A stretch of DNA of 16,428 nucleotides from JAIUNP01 sp020161975 (GCA_036745275.1 DAIOGK010000042.1:1-16428); one strand, 5' to 3'; positions 5,621 to 12,297 are shown, counted from the first letter of the stretch. The notes: a model not told the origin generated them from the sequence alone. Made by a program: numbers and translations.

Positions 5621-7444
5621 TCAGGAAACGCCCGCGAGTTTCTGCGCTTCGGATAACGTTTCGATGACATCGCAGCCCGCAAAGACAAAACGCGTCACGC
5701 CGGCAGTCTTCAGTATGCGTTCCATTTCGCCGGGGCGCCCGGCGAGGTAGAGAACAGCCCCTGCATCCGCGAGCGCGCGGGCGGCAGCCTCGGCCTCCGT
5801 GGCATAGATCGCATCGGTCGAGCAAAGGCAGGCAAGTCGCGCGCCCGATGTCTTGAACGCCGCAACCATCGCTTCCAGCGAGGCAAAGCCGTTGTTGGTC
5901 GGCGCCGCGATGCCGCCGGCCTCAAAGAAGTTCTTGGCAAAGATCGTGCGGGCGGTGAAGTCCGCCACCGTGCCGAGATTGGCAAGAAACACGACAGGGC
6001 GTTGCGCCGTCTGTGCGGCCCGGTCGCGCAAGGCTTCGTAGGGTTCGGCAAGGCGCCAGGGGGCAAACGGGCCGGTTCCCAATGCCGGCAGGGGCGCGAG
6101 CACCGCCACGGGCGCCTCGGCGACATTGGGAAATTCCGAAACGCCGGTGATCGGATCCTTGCGCGTCGAGATCGCCCTCAACCGGGCGGCACGGGTTGCC
6201 GCAACCGTATCCGAGAACGATCCGCTTTCGAGTGCAGCAACGATGCCGCCTGCCGTCTCGATGCCCTGGAACAGCGCCCAGGCCGCTTCGAGCAGGCCGT
6301 CGGTCAGGGCTTCCACCGCGCCGGCCCCGGCGGCAGGGTCCGCCATGCGGAAGAGGTTCGATTCTTCAGCCAACACTACCTGTGTGTTGCGGGCAAGGCG
6401 TCGGGCCGCAGCATCGGGCAGGCCAAGCGCGGCGGTGAAGGGCAGGCTGGAGATGACATCCGCCCCGCCCACGGCAGCGGCAAACACCGCCACGGAATTC
6501 CTCAGAATGTTCACATGCGGATCGTTGCGCGACAGCATTCGCCACGCGGTTTCCGCGACCAGATGCACCGGCTTCGGCGGAAGGCCACAGGCGGCTTCCA
6601 CCCGCGCCCACAGCTTGCGCAGTGCGCGCAGCTTGGCAATCGACTGGAACTGGTCGGCATCGCTGGCAAGCCGCACATAGATCGCATCGCGTGCCGCCTC
6701 CAGCGACAGCCCACCGGCTTCGAGCGCGCGAAGATAGGCAACGCCGCAGGCGAGCACATAGGCCAGTTCCTGCGCTTCCGAACCACCGGCGGCATGGACC
6801 AACCGCCCGTCCGCCGCCATGAATGGCCCCGTAAAGCCCGCAGCGATGTGTTCGCCCACCATGCTGGCGACCATCGGTGCGAGAGCGGCCCATTCGGCTG
6901 GCGCCCCGCGCCCGGCAGCGATCATGCCGATGGGGTTGTAACCGAAGCTCATCGTCAGTTGGCCGGGTGTCAGCCCCTTTTGCCGGGCAATCTCGCCGAT
7001 CACCGCGCCGGCATCTTTACTCGTCCGGCCAATGTCGAGATCAAGCGCAACGCCCATGTCGAGGTGCACTTCGGCGAGCGCCTTGGTCAGCGTCTCGCGG
7101 CTCGCATCCTTGAGGCCGGATCCGTTGGCAGCGGGAGAATCGGCAAATACCAGCGTCAGCGCGCTTGCTCCGCCCATCAGGTCGTCGAGCACCTGCGCAT
7201 TGGCCTGCCGGGCCTCGGGCAGATCGATCCGCTGGGCGATCAGCCACGGCGCGGCGCCCTTGCGGCGCGATACCGGCACCGCGCAGGGCACCCGCGCGCC
7301 GAGCGGTGCAATCGCGATTCCGTCGTAGGTGCGGCTCACCAGCCGCTTGTCGAAATCCGCGCCTTTAAGGACGCCATCGACCAGCTTGCGCCATTGATCA
7401 TGGGTGGCGGCGGGAAATTCGGAGGCGAGAGATAAAGTGCTCAT
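5621..7444 (-). CDS. mutA: Methylmalonyl-CoA mutase small (beta) subunit
   Basis: A 607-residue homologue of the large subunit that forms the non-catalytic half of the heterodimer. The N-terminus (EFPAATHDQWRKLVDGVLKG) and the YDGIAIAPL segment match known MutA proteins, and barrel motifs such as SFGYNPIG and RNTQVVLAEESNLFRMADPA are present. In the C-terminal cobalamin-like domain, the segment from about 484 (VVFLANLGTVADFTAR) has no DxHxxG, as expected for a subunit that does not bind cobalamin. It is the first of the four-gene minus-strand block mutA, bioY, four-helix protein, mutB. The start ATG has no clear Shine-Dalgarno and lies only 14 bases after a very stable GC hairpin. Confidence 0.95.
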   Translation of the reverse strand: MSTLSLASEFPAATHDQWRKLVDGVLKGADFDKRLVSRTYDGIAIAPLGARVPCAVPVSRRKGAAPWLIAQRIDLPEARQANAQVLDDLMGGASALTLVFADSPAANGSGLKDASRETLTKALAEVHLDMGVALDLDIGRTSKDAGAVIGEIARQKGLTPGQLTMSFGYNPIGMIAAGRGAPAEWAALAPMVASMVGEHIAAGFTGPFMAADGRLVHAAGGSEAQELAYVLACGVAYLRALEAGGLSLEAARDAIYVRLASDADQFQSIAKLRALRKLWARVEAACGLPPKPVHLVAETAWRMLSRNDPHVNILRNSVAVFAAAVGGADVISSLPFTAALGLPDAAARRLARNTQVVLAEESNLFRMADPAAGAGAVEALTDGLLEAAWALFQGIETAGGIVAALESGSFSDTVAATRAARLRAISTRKDPITGVSEFPNVAEAPVAVLAPLPALGTGPFAPWRLAEPYEALRDRAAQTAQRPVVFLANLGTVADFTARTIFAKNFFEAGGIAAPTNNGFASLEAMVAAFKTSGARLACLCSTDAIYATEAEAAARALADAGAVLYLAGRPGEMERILKTAGVTRFVFAGCDVIETLSEAQKLAGVS

Positions 7445-7456
7445 GCCACAATGAAT

Positions 7457-7492
7457 AAGCCCCCGCCCGTATCAAGGAAAGGCGGGGGCCTT
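7457..7492 (-). terminator. GC-rich hairpin between Tat-protein gene and mutA
   Basis: Arms GCCCCCGCC (7459-7467) and GGCGGGGGC (7481-7489) form nine GC-rich pairs around a 13-base loop. AA/TT pairs can extend the stem if one base is bulged. On the minus strand it follows the Tat-protein gene by 30 bases and is trailed by TTATTCATT, a weak U tract. It may be that gene's terminator. As it ends 14 bases before the mutA ATG, it could instead be a leader structure affecting mutA. Confidence 0.6.
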
Positions 7493-7519
7493 CAATCTTT
7501 GGTAGCGGTGCCGGGAAGC

Positions 7520-7951
7520 TCAGGCCGCCAGCGTCATCGCCGCCATGGCCACGCGCTGGCCGGCAAAGGTCGCCGGACCGCTGGTGATGTCGGCATGGGT
7601 CGCAGCGCGCGCCATAATCGCGACATCGTCGGCGGAGGCCGGCTGGGCCTTCAGAATGGCGACGAGCCGATCATAGCGCGCATTGCCAAGATCATTGGCC
7701 TCGCCCGAAACATACATCCAGCCCGGCAGGCCTGTGCCCCGGTCCGCCGCCGTCAGGGCCGGCGCATGACTGGACAGGCGAATCGAAAGATCGATCACCT
7801 CGTCCCACAGCGCACGGATGGTGCCCGAGGTGGCGGGAGCGGCGGCGGCAGGCGCCGGCGTGGCCGAGGGCGCGGCCACGGCAATGGCGGAGACCGGTGC
7901 GGCGGCAAGGGCGGCGGTGGCGCCCAGAAGCGTACGGCGAGTGGTATTCAT
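7520..7951 (-). CDS. Small Tat-exported protein of unknown function
   Basis: A 143-residue protein with a twin-arginine signal: TRRTLLGATAALAAAPVSA at the N-terminus, with a likely AxA cleavage around residues 23-27. An Ala/Pro-rich linker follows, then a mature domain of about 100 residues starting near RALWDEVIDLS. The mature part is Ala-rich and probably helical, with GWMYVSGEANDLGNARYDRLVAIL as its most distinctive stretch; I do not recognise a family. Tat use suggests folding or cofactor loading before export, but no cofactor motif is visible. GGAGAG six bases before ATG supports the start. It sits upstream of mutA on the same strand, with a hairpin between. Confidence 0.7.
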   Translation of the reverse strand: MNTTRRTLLGATAALAAAPVSAIAVAAPSATPAPAAAAPATSGTIRALWDEVIDLSIRLSSHAPALTAADRGTGLPGWMYVSGEANDLGNARYDRLVAILKAQPASADDVAIMARAATHADITSGPATFAGQRVAMAAMTLAA

Positions 7952-7999
7952 CTCAACTCTCCAGGGGTCAGGGCCGGGCAGGCCGCCCGGAACATGCGC

Positions 8000-8027
8000 A
8001 GTATGCGCGAGAACCGCTTATGCTCAA
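8000..8027 (-). promoter_or_regulatory. Candidate promoter of the Tat-protein gene
   Basis: On the minus strand, TTGAGC (8022-8027) and CATACT (8000-8005) are 16 bases apart, each matching four of six consensus positions. A small inverted repeat, TCAAA-GTGT-TTTGA (8024-8037), overlaps the -35 and could be a regulator site. Confidence 0.4.
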
Positions 8028-8131
8028 AGTGTTTTGAACAAAAAATGAATAAATGATGTGGGCGAGGTTTGACGTGAGTCCTCTTGCCATTTCCGGTCAT
8101 CTTCGCTCCTCTCGTCGCGGGAGAGAAAATC

Positions 8132-8782
8132 ATGACGATCCGCGCCTATGCCTTCGATGCCTATGGCACGCTGTTTGATGTACACGCCGCCATGGCGCGG
8201 CACCGCGCCGCGATGGGCGCGGAGGCGGACGCCTTCTCTGCCCTTTGGCGCGTGAAGCAGCTCGAATACACCTGGACGCGCACGCTGATGGGCCGTTACG
8301 CCGATTTCTGGCAACTCACCGCCGAGGCGCTGGATTATTGCTTTGCGCGGTTTCCTTCTGTGCCCGCCGCCCTGCGCCAGCCTCTGCTCGATGCCTATCA
8401 CGAACTCGGCGCATTCGCCGATGTCCACCCCGCGCTGGCCCGGCTGAAAGGGCAGGGCACCCGCATGGTGATCTTCACCAACGGCACGCGGACGATGGCG
8501 GGCGCGGCGGCCAGAAGCGCTGGAATTGACGGGCTGATCGAGGGCATCGCCTCGGTTGAGGACGTCGGGCGGTTCAAGACCGTGCCGGAGGTCTACGCCC
8601 TGCCGGGGCGGATGCTGGGCCTTGCGTTGGGCGAGGTGGCGCTGGTCTCGTCAAACCGCTGGGATGTCGCGGGCGCGACGGCAGCGGGAATGCCGGCAAT
8701 CTGGCTCAACCGCGCGGGACTGCCGGAAGAATATCCGGACCTGTGTCCTGTGAAGATCATCACGACGCTGGCGGAGCTTTGA
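8132..8782 (+). CDS. L-2-haloacid dehalogenase-like protein (HAD type II)
   Basis: A 216-residue HAD-superfamily protein of the type II haloacid dehalogenase group, which hydrolyses L-2-haloacids to D-2-hydroxyacids. FDAYGTLFD at 8-16 gives the nucleophile Asp9 and Thr13. LWRVKQLEYTW supplies Arg40, the FTNG segment Asn117, then Lys149 and Tyr155, and SSNRWD gives Ser173, Asn175 and Asp178. From memory of the Pseudomonas L-DEX enzyme, these sit at a nearly constant offset; the residue matching its Ser118 is Thr116 here. The start is ATG 8132 with GGGAGAG six bases upstream, not an in-frame TTG at 8084. It is divergent from the Tat-protein gene and convergent with the glycosyltransferase gene. 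Natural substrates may not be halogenated; group assignment is firm, substrate is not. Confidence 0.9.
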   Translation: MTIRAYAFDAYGTLFDVHAAMARHRAAMGAEADAFSALWRVKQLEYTWTRTLMGRYADFWQLTAEALDYCFARFPSVPAALRQPLLDAYHELGAFADVHPALARLKGQGTRMVIFTNGTRTMAGAAARSAGIDGLIEGIASVEDVGRFKTVPEVYALPGRMLGLALGEVALVSSNRWDVAGATAAGMPAIWLNRAGLPEEYPDLCPVKIITTLAEL

Positions 8783-8785
8783 GGC

Positions 8786-8807
8786 GGGCGCCGCAGAACC
8801 AGCGCCC
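8786..8807. terminator. Weak hairpin between convergent genes
   Basis: GGGCGC (8786-8791) and GCGCCC (8802-8807) form a 6-base-pair stem with a ten-base loop inside the 30-base gap between the dehalogenase and glycosyltransferase stops. There is no T run on either side, so terminator function is only suggested by position. Confidence 0.3.
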
Positions 8808-8812
8808 CTTCG

Positions 8813-9829
8813 TCATTTGCCGATCAGCGTTTCCCCGCGCCGCGCCAGAATTTCCGGTCGGGCACTGTCCGGCCCCACTTCCTCGGCAATGATATAGAGC
8901 GGGCGGCGCTTCACCTCGGCGAAGATGCGACCGACGTATTCACCGATGATTCCGAGAAACACGAGCTGGATGCCGGAAAAGAACATCACCGAGACGATGA
9001 GGGACGGAAAACCCGGCACATCCGCGCCATAGAACAGCGTTTTTACCGCGAAGATCAGCGCATAAATGATCGCAAAGCTTGAAATGATCGTGCCGATGTA
9101 GGTCGAAACCTTGAGCGGCAGGGTGGAGAAGGAGGCAAGACCGTCAAAGGCGAAGGAGGTCAGCTTGCGATAGCTGAACTTCGACTGACCATGCACCCGG
9201 TCCTGCACCTCGAAGGGAATGCCGATCGACTTGAAGCCGACCCAGGCATAGAGCCCCTTGGAAAAGCGCGCTCGCTCGCCCATCCGGCGCAGGTTCTCCA
9301 CCACCTTGGCATCCATCAGGCGGTAATCGCCGGCGCCAGCGGGCAGGGCCGTTTCGCCAAACCGCTCGAACAGCGAATAGAAGCGCTCGGTCAGCCAGCG
9401 CCGCGCTGGCCCGTCGGTGGAACGGTCGACACGCTGGCCATAAACCATATCGTAACCCTCGCGCCATTTGGCGACGAAGGTTGCGATCGTCTCCGGCGGA
9501 TGCTGGAGATCGGCGTCGATGATGACGACGGCACGGCCCCGCACATGGTCCAGCCCGGCGGCAATGGCGATTTCCTTGCCGAAATTGCGCGAGAAGGACA
9601 CGGCGCGCACGTTGGGATTCTGCAACGCCAGCGCGCGGATGCGGCTCAGCGTATCATCGCGGCTGCCGTCATCCACGAACAGCACCTCCCAGGAGGACAC
9701 GCAGCCCGCGAGCACCGGCGCAAGTTTCTCAACCAGCAGGTTGATATTCTCGCCCTCGTTGAACACCGGCACGATCACCGAAAGTTCCGGTATCGGGGTG
9801 TAGATTGCGGCGGGCGATTGGGCGTTCAT
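8813..9829 (-). CDS. Polyprenyl-phosphate GT2 glycosyltransferase
   Basis: A 338-residue family 2 glycosyltransferase. The GT-A domain has SVIVPVFNEGENI near 17-29, VDDGSRDD at 52-59, the metal-binding DADLQHPPE at 105-113 and GDYRLMD at 167-173. HGQSKFSYRKL (213-223) leads to two C-terminal membrane helices at about 243-265 and 276-298. This is the ArnC/GtrB/DPM-like group, which moves a sugar from a nucleotide donor onto undecaprenyl phosphate at the inner face of the membrane. The sugar is not evident. I chose ATG 9829: AAGGG lies six bases upstream, while it directly abuts an alternative ATG at 9835. It is divergent, 105 bases apart, from a ChbG/YdjC-type deacetylase, a pairing known from lipid A amino-sugar modification. 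No ArnT-like transferase is in the window. Confidence 0.9.
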   Translation of the reverse strand: MNAQSPAAIYTPIPELSVIVPVFNEGENINLLVEKLAPVLAGCVSSWEVLFVDDGSRDDTLSRIRALALQNPNVRAVSFSRNFGKEIAIAAGLDHVRGRAVVIIDADLQHPPETIATFVAKWREGYDMVYGQRVDRSTDGPARRWLTERFYSLFERFGETALPAGAGDYRLMDAKVVENLRRMGERARFSKGLYAWVGFKSIGIPFEVQDRVHGQSKFSYRKLTSFAFDGLASFSTLPLKVSTYIGTIISSFAIIYALIFAVKTLFYGADVPGFPSLIVSVMFFSGIQLVFLGIIGEYVGRIFAEVKRRPLYIIAEEVGPDSARPEILARRGETLIGK

Positions 9830-9835
9830 GGACAT

Positions 9836-9840
9836 CCCTT
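9836..9840 (-). promoter_or_regulatory. Ribosome binding site fixing the GT2 start
   Basis: On the minus strand, AAGGG directly touches ATG 9835 but is six bases from ATG 9829, so the second ATG is the better start. Confidence 0.55.
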
Positions 9841-9934
9841 TTCAAAGCGGACGAAGGCCGTGAAGGTCAAGCAATTTGAACTCGCGCCCACCCTCACGCT
9901 TGTGCAACGCGGCAACTGAACGCTAGATGAGCGC

Positions 9935-10792
9935 ATGCATACGTCAGCTTCCGCCGGATTCGTCCTCTGCGCCGATGATTTTGCCATGACGGCGGGCATC
10001 AGCCGCGGCATCGTCGAGCTTCTGGAGCGGGGGCGGCTGTCCGCCACGGGTGCGATGACCAATCGCCCGCATTGGGCCACTTGGTCCGCCGCGCTGCGCG
10101 CCTTCGATGGGCAGGCCGATCTCGGCGTTCACGTCAACCTGACCTGCGGCGCCCCGCTCACCTCGATGCCCCGGCTTGCGCCAGCCGGCGTGCTGCCCAG
10201 GCTGCCCGACCTTTTGAAGGCTGCGATGCTGGGCCAGATGCCGGAGGCGGAACTCGCCAGTGAGATCGAGGCGCAGTTGCAGGCTTTCGAGGACCGGATG
10301 GGTCGCGCGCCAGACTTCATTGACGGGCACCAGCACGTCCATGGCCTTCGGCGCATTCAGGATGTTTTTGTCCGCGTCATCGCCCGTCGCTATCCGAAAG
10401 GGCCGCGCCCCTATATCCGCCGTTCGGCGGATCGGTTGCCGCGCATCATCCGCCGGGGGGATTTTGCGATCAAGGCGATGAAGGTTGCCTGGCTGTCGCT
10501 GGGGCTGGGCCGCAAGGTGGAGGCCGCCGGCTTTGTCGCGAATGACGGATTCGCCGGCTTCTCGAACTTTGCGCCGGACGCTGATTATGCCGCCCAGTTC
10601 GCGCGTTATCTCGTTGCGCCCGGCCCGCGCCACCTCGTGATGTGCCATCCCGGTTATGTCGATGCGGAATTACCGCTGCTCGATCCGGTCCTGGAAAGCC
10701 GCGAGCGGGAACTGGCCTTTTTGGCCGGCCCCGGCCTTGCGGAGGCCTGCACGGCGGCAGGCCTGACAATGCGGCGTTTGTCGCAGCCGTGA
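9935..10792 (+). CDS. ChbG/YdjC/HpnK-family carbohydrate deacetylase
   Basis: A 285-residue deacetylase of the YdjC/ChbG/HpnK family. Metal and catalytic motifs are intact: CADDF at 12-16 (Asp14, Asp15), VHVNLT at 65-70 (His66), DGHQHVH at 130-136, and MCHPG at 236-240. Family members remove N-acetyl groups from sugars: ChbG acts on chitobiose, HpnK on a hopanoid precursor, and Francisella NaxD on undecaprenyl-phosphate N-acetylgalactosamine. The divergent neighbour is a polyprenyl-phosphate glycosyltransferase, so a NaxD-like role on a lipid-linked amino sugar is the best guess. No hopanoid genes are in view. There is no signal peptide, so it acts in the cytoplasm. The ribosome binding site is weak. 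Its TGA abuts the stop of the SDR gene with no spacer. Confidence 0.9.
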   Translation: MHTSASAGFVLCADDFAMTAGISRGIVELLERGRLSATGAMTNRPHWATWSAALRAFDGQADLGVHVNLTCGAPLTSMPRLAPAGVLPRLPDLLKAAMLGQMPEAELASEIEAQLQAFEDRMGRAPDFIDGHQHVHGLRRIQDVFVRVIARRYPKGPRPYIRRSADRLPRIIRRGDFAIKAMKVAWLSLGLGRKVEAAGFVANDGFAGFSNFAPDADYAAQFARYLVAPGPRHLVMCHPGYVDAELPLLDPVLESRERELAFLAGPGLAEACTAAGLTMRRLSQP

Positions 10793-11488
10793 TCAGACCG
10801 ACCGCATCAGGCCGCCATCGACCCGGATGTTCTGGCCGGTGATGTATCCCGCCCCTTCTGACGCAAGAAAAGCGACCGTGGCGGCAATCTCCTGACTGGT
10901 GCCATACCGTTGCATCGGCACGCCCGCGCGGCGCTCGTCGGTCTGCGGCAGGCTGTCGATCCAGCCCGGCAGAACGTTGTTCATGCGCACGTTGCTCGCG
11001 GCATACTCGTCAGCGAACAGTTTGGTGAAGGCAGCCAGACCCGCCCGGAATACGGCAGAGGTGGGGAACATCGCGCTCGGCTCAAACGCCCAGGCGGAGG
11101 AAATGTTGATAATGGCGCCACCCTTTTGCGCTGCCATGATCGGTGCAACAAGCCGCGCCATGCGGACCACATTGAGCAGGTAGACATCCAGCCCCGTATG
11201 CCATTGTTCGTCGGTGATCGCGAGAATCCGGTCCCGCGGACCATGGCCGGCACTGTTGACGAGCACATCAACCCGGCCCCATTCGGCCATGGTGGTGTCC
11301 ACCAGCCGTTTGAGATCGTCGTTGGACTGGTTGGAACCGGTGATGGCGATGCCGCCGATCTCCTTTGCCACGGTCTCGGCCTTGCCGGAGGAGGAGAGGA
11401 CGGCGACCTTGAACCCCTCCGCCGCGAGTTTCCGCGCCGCTGCCGCGCCCATGCCACTGCCGCCTGCCGTGACGATTGCTGTTTTCAA
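10793..11488 (-). CDS. SDR-family protein with non-canonical active site
   Basis: A 231-residue short-chain dehydrogenase/reductase fold. The N-terminal MKTAIVTAGGSGMG holds the TxxxGxG dinucleotide-binding turn. VLVNSAG at 75-81, IINISSAWAF at 126-135 (with the serine pair) and VDGGLMRSV at the end are typical. The usual YxxxK is missing: residues 141-151 read FPTSAVFRAGL, with Arg148 in the place of Lys and no tyrosine. A normal hydride-transfer tetrad is therefore absent. It may bind a nucleotide without classical reductase activity or use other residues. The start codon is TTG (11486-11488), supported by GAGGGAG five bases upstream. It lies downstream of sodB on the same strand across 206 bases of repeats, and its stop abuts the deacetylase stop. 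The substrate is unknown. Confidence 0.85.
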   Translation of the reverse strand: MKTAIVTAGGSGMGAAAARKLAAEGFKVAVLSSSGKAETVAKEIGGIAITGSNQSNDDLKRLVDTTMAEWGRVDVLVNSAGHGPRDRILAITDEQWHTGLDVYLLNVVRMARLVAPIMAAQKGGAIINISSAWAFEPSAMFPTSAVFRAGLAAFTKLFADEYAASNVRMNNVLPGWIDSLPQTDERRAGVPMQRYGTSQEIAATVAFLASEGAGYITGQNIRVDGGLMRSV

Positions 11489-11493
11489 GTTCG

Positions 11494-11500
11494 CTCCCTC
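11494..11500 (-). promoter_or_regulatory. Ribosome binding site supporting a TTG start
   Basis: GAGGGAG on the minus strand ends five bases before the TTG at 11488. No ATG or GTG lies at this position in frame, and the Rossmann motif begins at once after it, so TTG is very likely the true start. Confidence 0.65.
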
Positions 11501-11511
11501 ACATCATTTCT

Positions 11512-11546
11512 GCCCGTCATGGTCCGCGAAGGCGGACCATCCACGT
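11512..11546. repeat. REP-like palindromic unit A
   Basis: ATGGTCCGC (11519-11527) and GCGGACCAT (11532-11540) form a perfect 9-base-pair stem with a GAAG loop. The flanks read CCGTC on the left and CCACG on the right. A second unit with the same flanks in reverse order lies at 11600-11632. Such hairpins resemble the intergenic palindromes scattered through rhizobial genomes (recognition from memory). Confidence 0.7.
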
Positions 11547-11599
11547 ATTGAGATCACCTCGACGATCAAAACCGCTGCTCTTCCGAAGCGATGCAAAGG

Positions 11600-11632
11600 C
11601 GTGGATGGTCGGGCTGAACCCGACCATGACGG
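11600..11632. repeat. REP-like palindromic unit B (inverted relative to A)
   Basis: ATGGTCGGG (11605-11613) and CCCGACCAT (11619-11627) form a 9-base-pair stem with a five-base loop. The flanks CGTGG and GACGG are the reverse complement of those of unit A, so the two units face each other across about 53 bases, as in a BIME-type composite. Confidence 0.7.
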
Positions 11633-11635
11633 CGC

Positions 11636-11645
11636 GGGGGGGGGG
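11636..11645. repeat. G10 homopolymer tract
   Basis: Ten consecutive G follow unit B by three bases, in the untranslated gap between sodB and the SDR gene. It is the longest mononucleotide run I found in the window and could vary in length by slippage. Confidence 0.9.
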
Positions 11646-11666
11646 CAGGTCGCGCGCCGTCCGGTT

Positions 11667-11694
11667 TATTCGCTATTGGCTATTCGCCATTCGC
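11667..11694. repeat. Four copies of a 7-base tandem repeat abutting the sodB stop
   Basis: Copies on the plus strand read TATTCGC, TATTGGC, TATTCGC and CATTCGC without spacer. The array ends exactly at the sodB stop codon (11695-11697), so on the minus strand the transcript continues from TGA straight into GCGAATG, GCGAATA, GCCAATA and GCGAATA. Confidence 0.85.
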
Positions 11695-12297
11695 TCACTT
11701 CACCGCAGCCTGGTACATCTGGTCGACGTAATCCCAGTTCACGAGGTGGTCGACGAAGGCCTTCAGATAGTCGGGCCGGCGATTGCGGTAGTCGATATAG
11801 TAGCTGTGTTCCCACACGTCGCAGCCGAGGATCGGCGAGGCGCCGTGCACGAGAGGGCTCTCGCCATTGGCGGATTTCATGACGATGATCTTGCCATCCT
11901 TGACCGCAAGCCACGACCAGCCCGAGCCGAACTGCGTCACGCCGGCCTGAATGAAGTCTTCCTTCATCTTGGCGACGGAGCCGAGGCTCTCGACAATGGC
12001 CTTCTCAAGCTTGCCCGGAATCTTGTCGCCGCCACCGTTCGGTTTCATCCAGTTCCAGAAGTGGAGGTGGTTGTAATGCTGACCGGCGTTGTTGAAGAGG
12101 CCGGCGTTCTTGCCGAATGAACCCTTCACGATGTCTTCGAGGCTCTTGCCTTCCCACTCGGTGCCCTTGAGCAGGTTGTTGCCGTTGTTCACATAGGCAA
12201 GATGGTGCTTGTCGTGATGGTACTCCAGCGTTTCCTTGGACATGTAGGGCTGGAGCGCATCATGCGCGTAAGGCAGTTCCGGCAGGGTGAAGGTCAT
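11695..12297 (-). CDS. sodB: Superoxide dismutase, Fe/Mn family (Fe-type)
   Basis: A 200-residue dismutase converting superoxide to oxygen and hydrogen peroxide, probably in the cytoplasm as no signal peptide is present. The metal ligands are all present: His27 (in EYHHDKHH), His77 (in HYNHLHFW), Asp160 and His164 (in DVWEHSYYIDY). Gln73 lies in the AGQ segment four residues before the second His ligand, where Fe-type enzymes have Gln and Mn-types have Gly. GESPL replaces the Gln-containing loop of Mn enzymes. This favours iron, although cambialistic use cannot be excluded. The start is ATG 12297 with GAGGA seven bases upstream; the frame stays open far upstream only because it runs antisense to another gene. 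A promoter candidate lies at 12351-12379. A heptamer repeat array begins at the stop codon. Confidence 0.96.
   Translation of the reverse strand: MTFTLPELPYAHDALQPYMSKETLEYHHDKHHLAYVNNGNNLLKGTEWEGKSLEDIVKGSFGKNAGLFNNAGQHYNHLHFWNWMKPNGGGDKIPGKLEKAIVESLGSVAKMKEDFIQAGVTQFGSGWSWLAVKDGKIIVMKSANGESPLVHGASPILGCDVWEHSYYIDYRNRRPDYLKAFVDHLVNWDYVDQMYQAAVK

Noticed and set aside
6002..7435. A 477-codon open frame on the plus strand
   Set aside because: It lies antisense within mutA and has no domain or ribosome binding site of note.
9841..9934. Promoters in the divergent GT2/deacetylase gap
   Set aside because: A TTGACC occurs on the minus strand, but it lies too close to the start and has no matching -10. 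No convincing pair was found for either gene.
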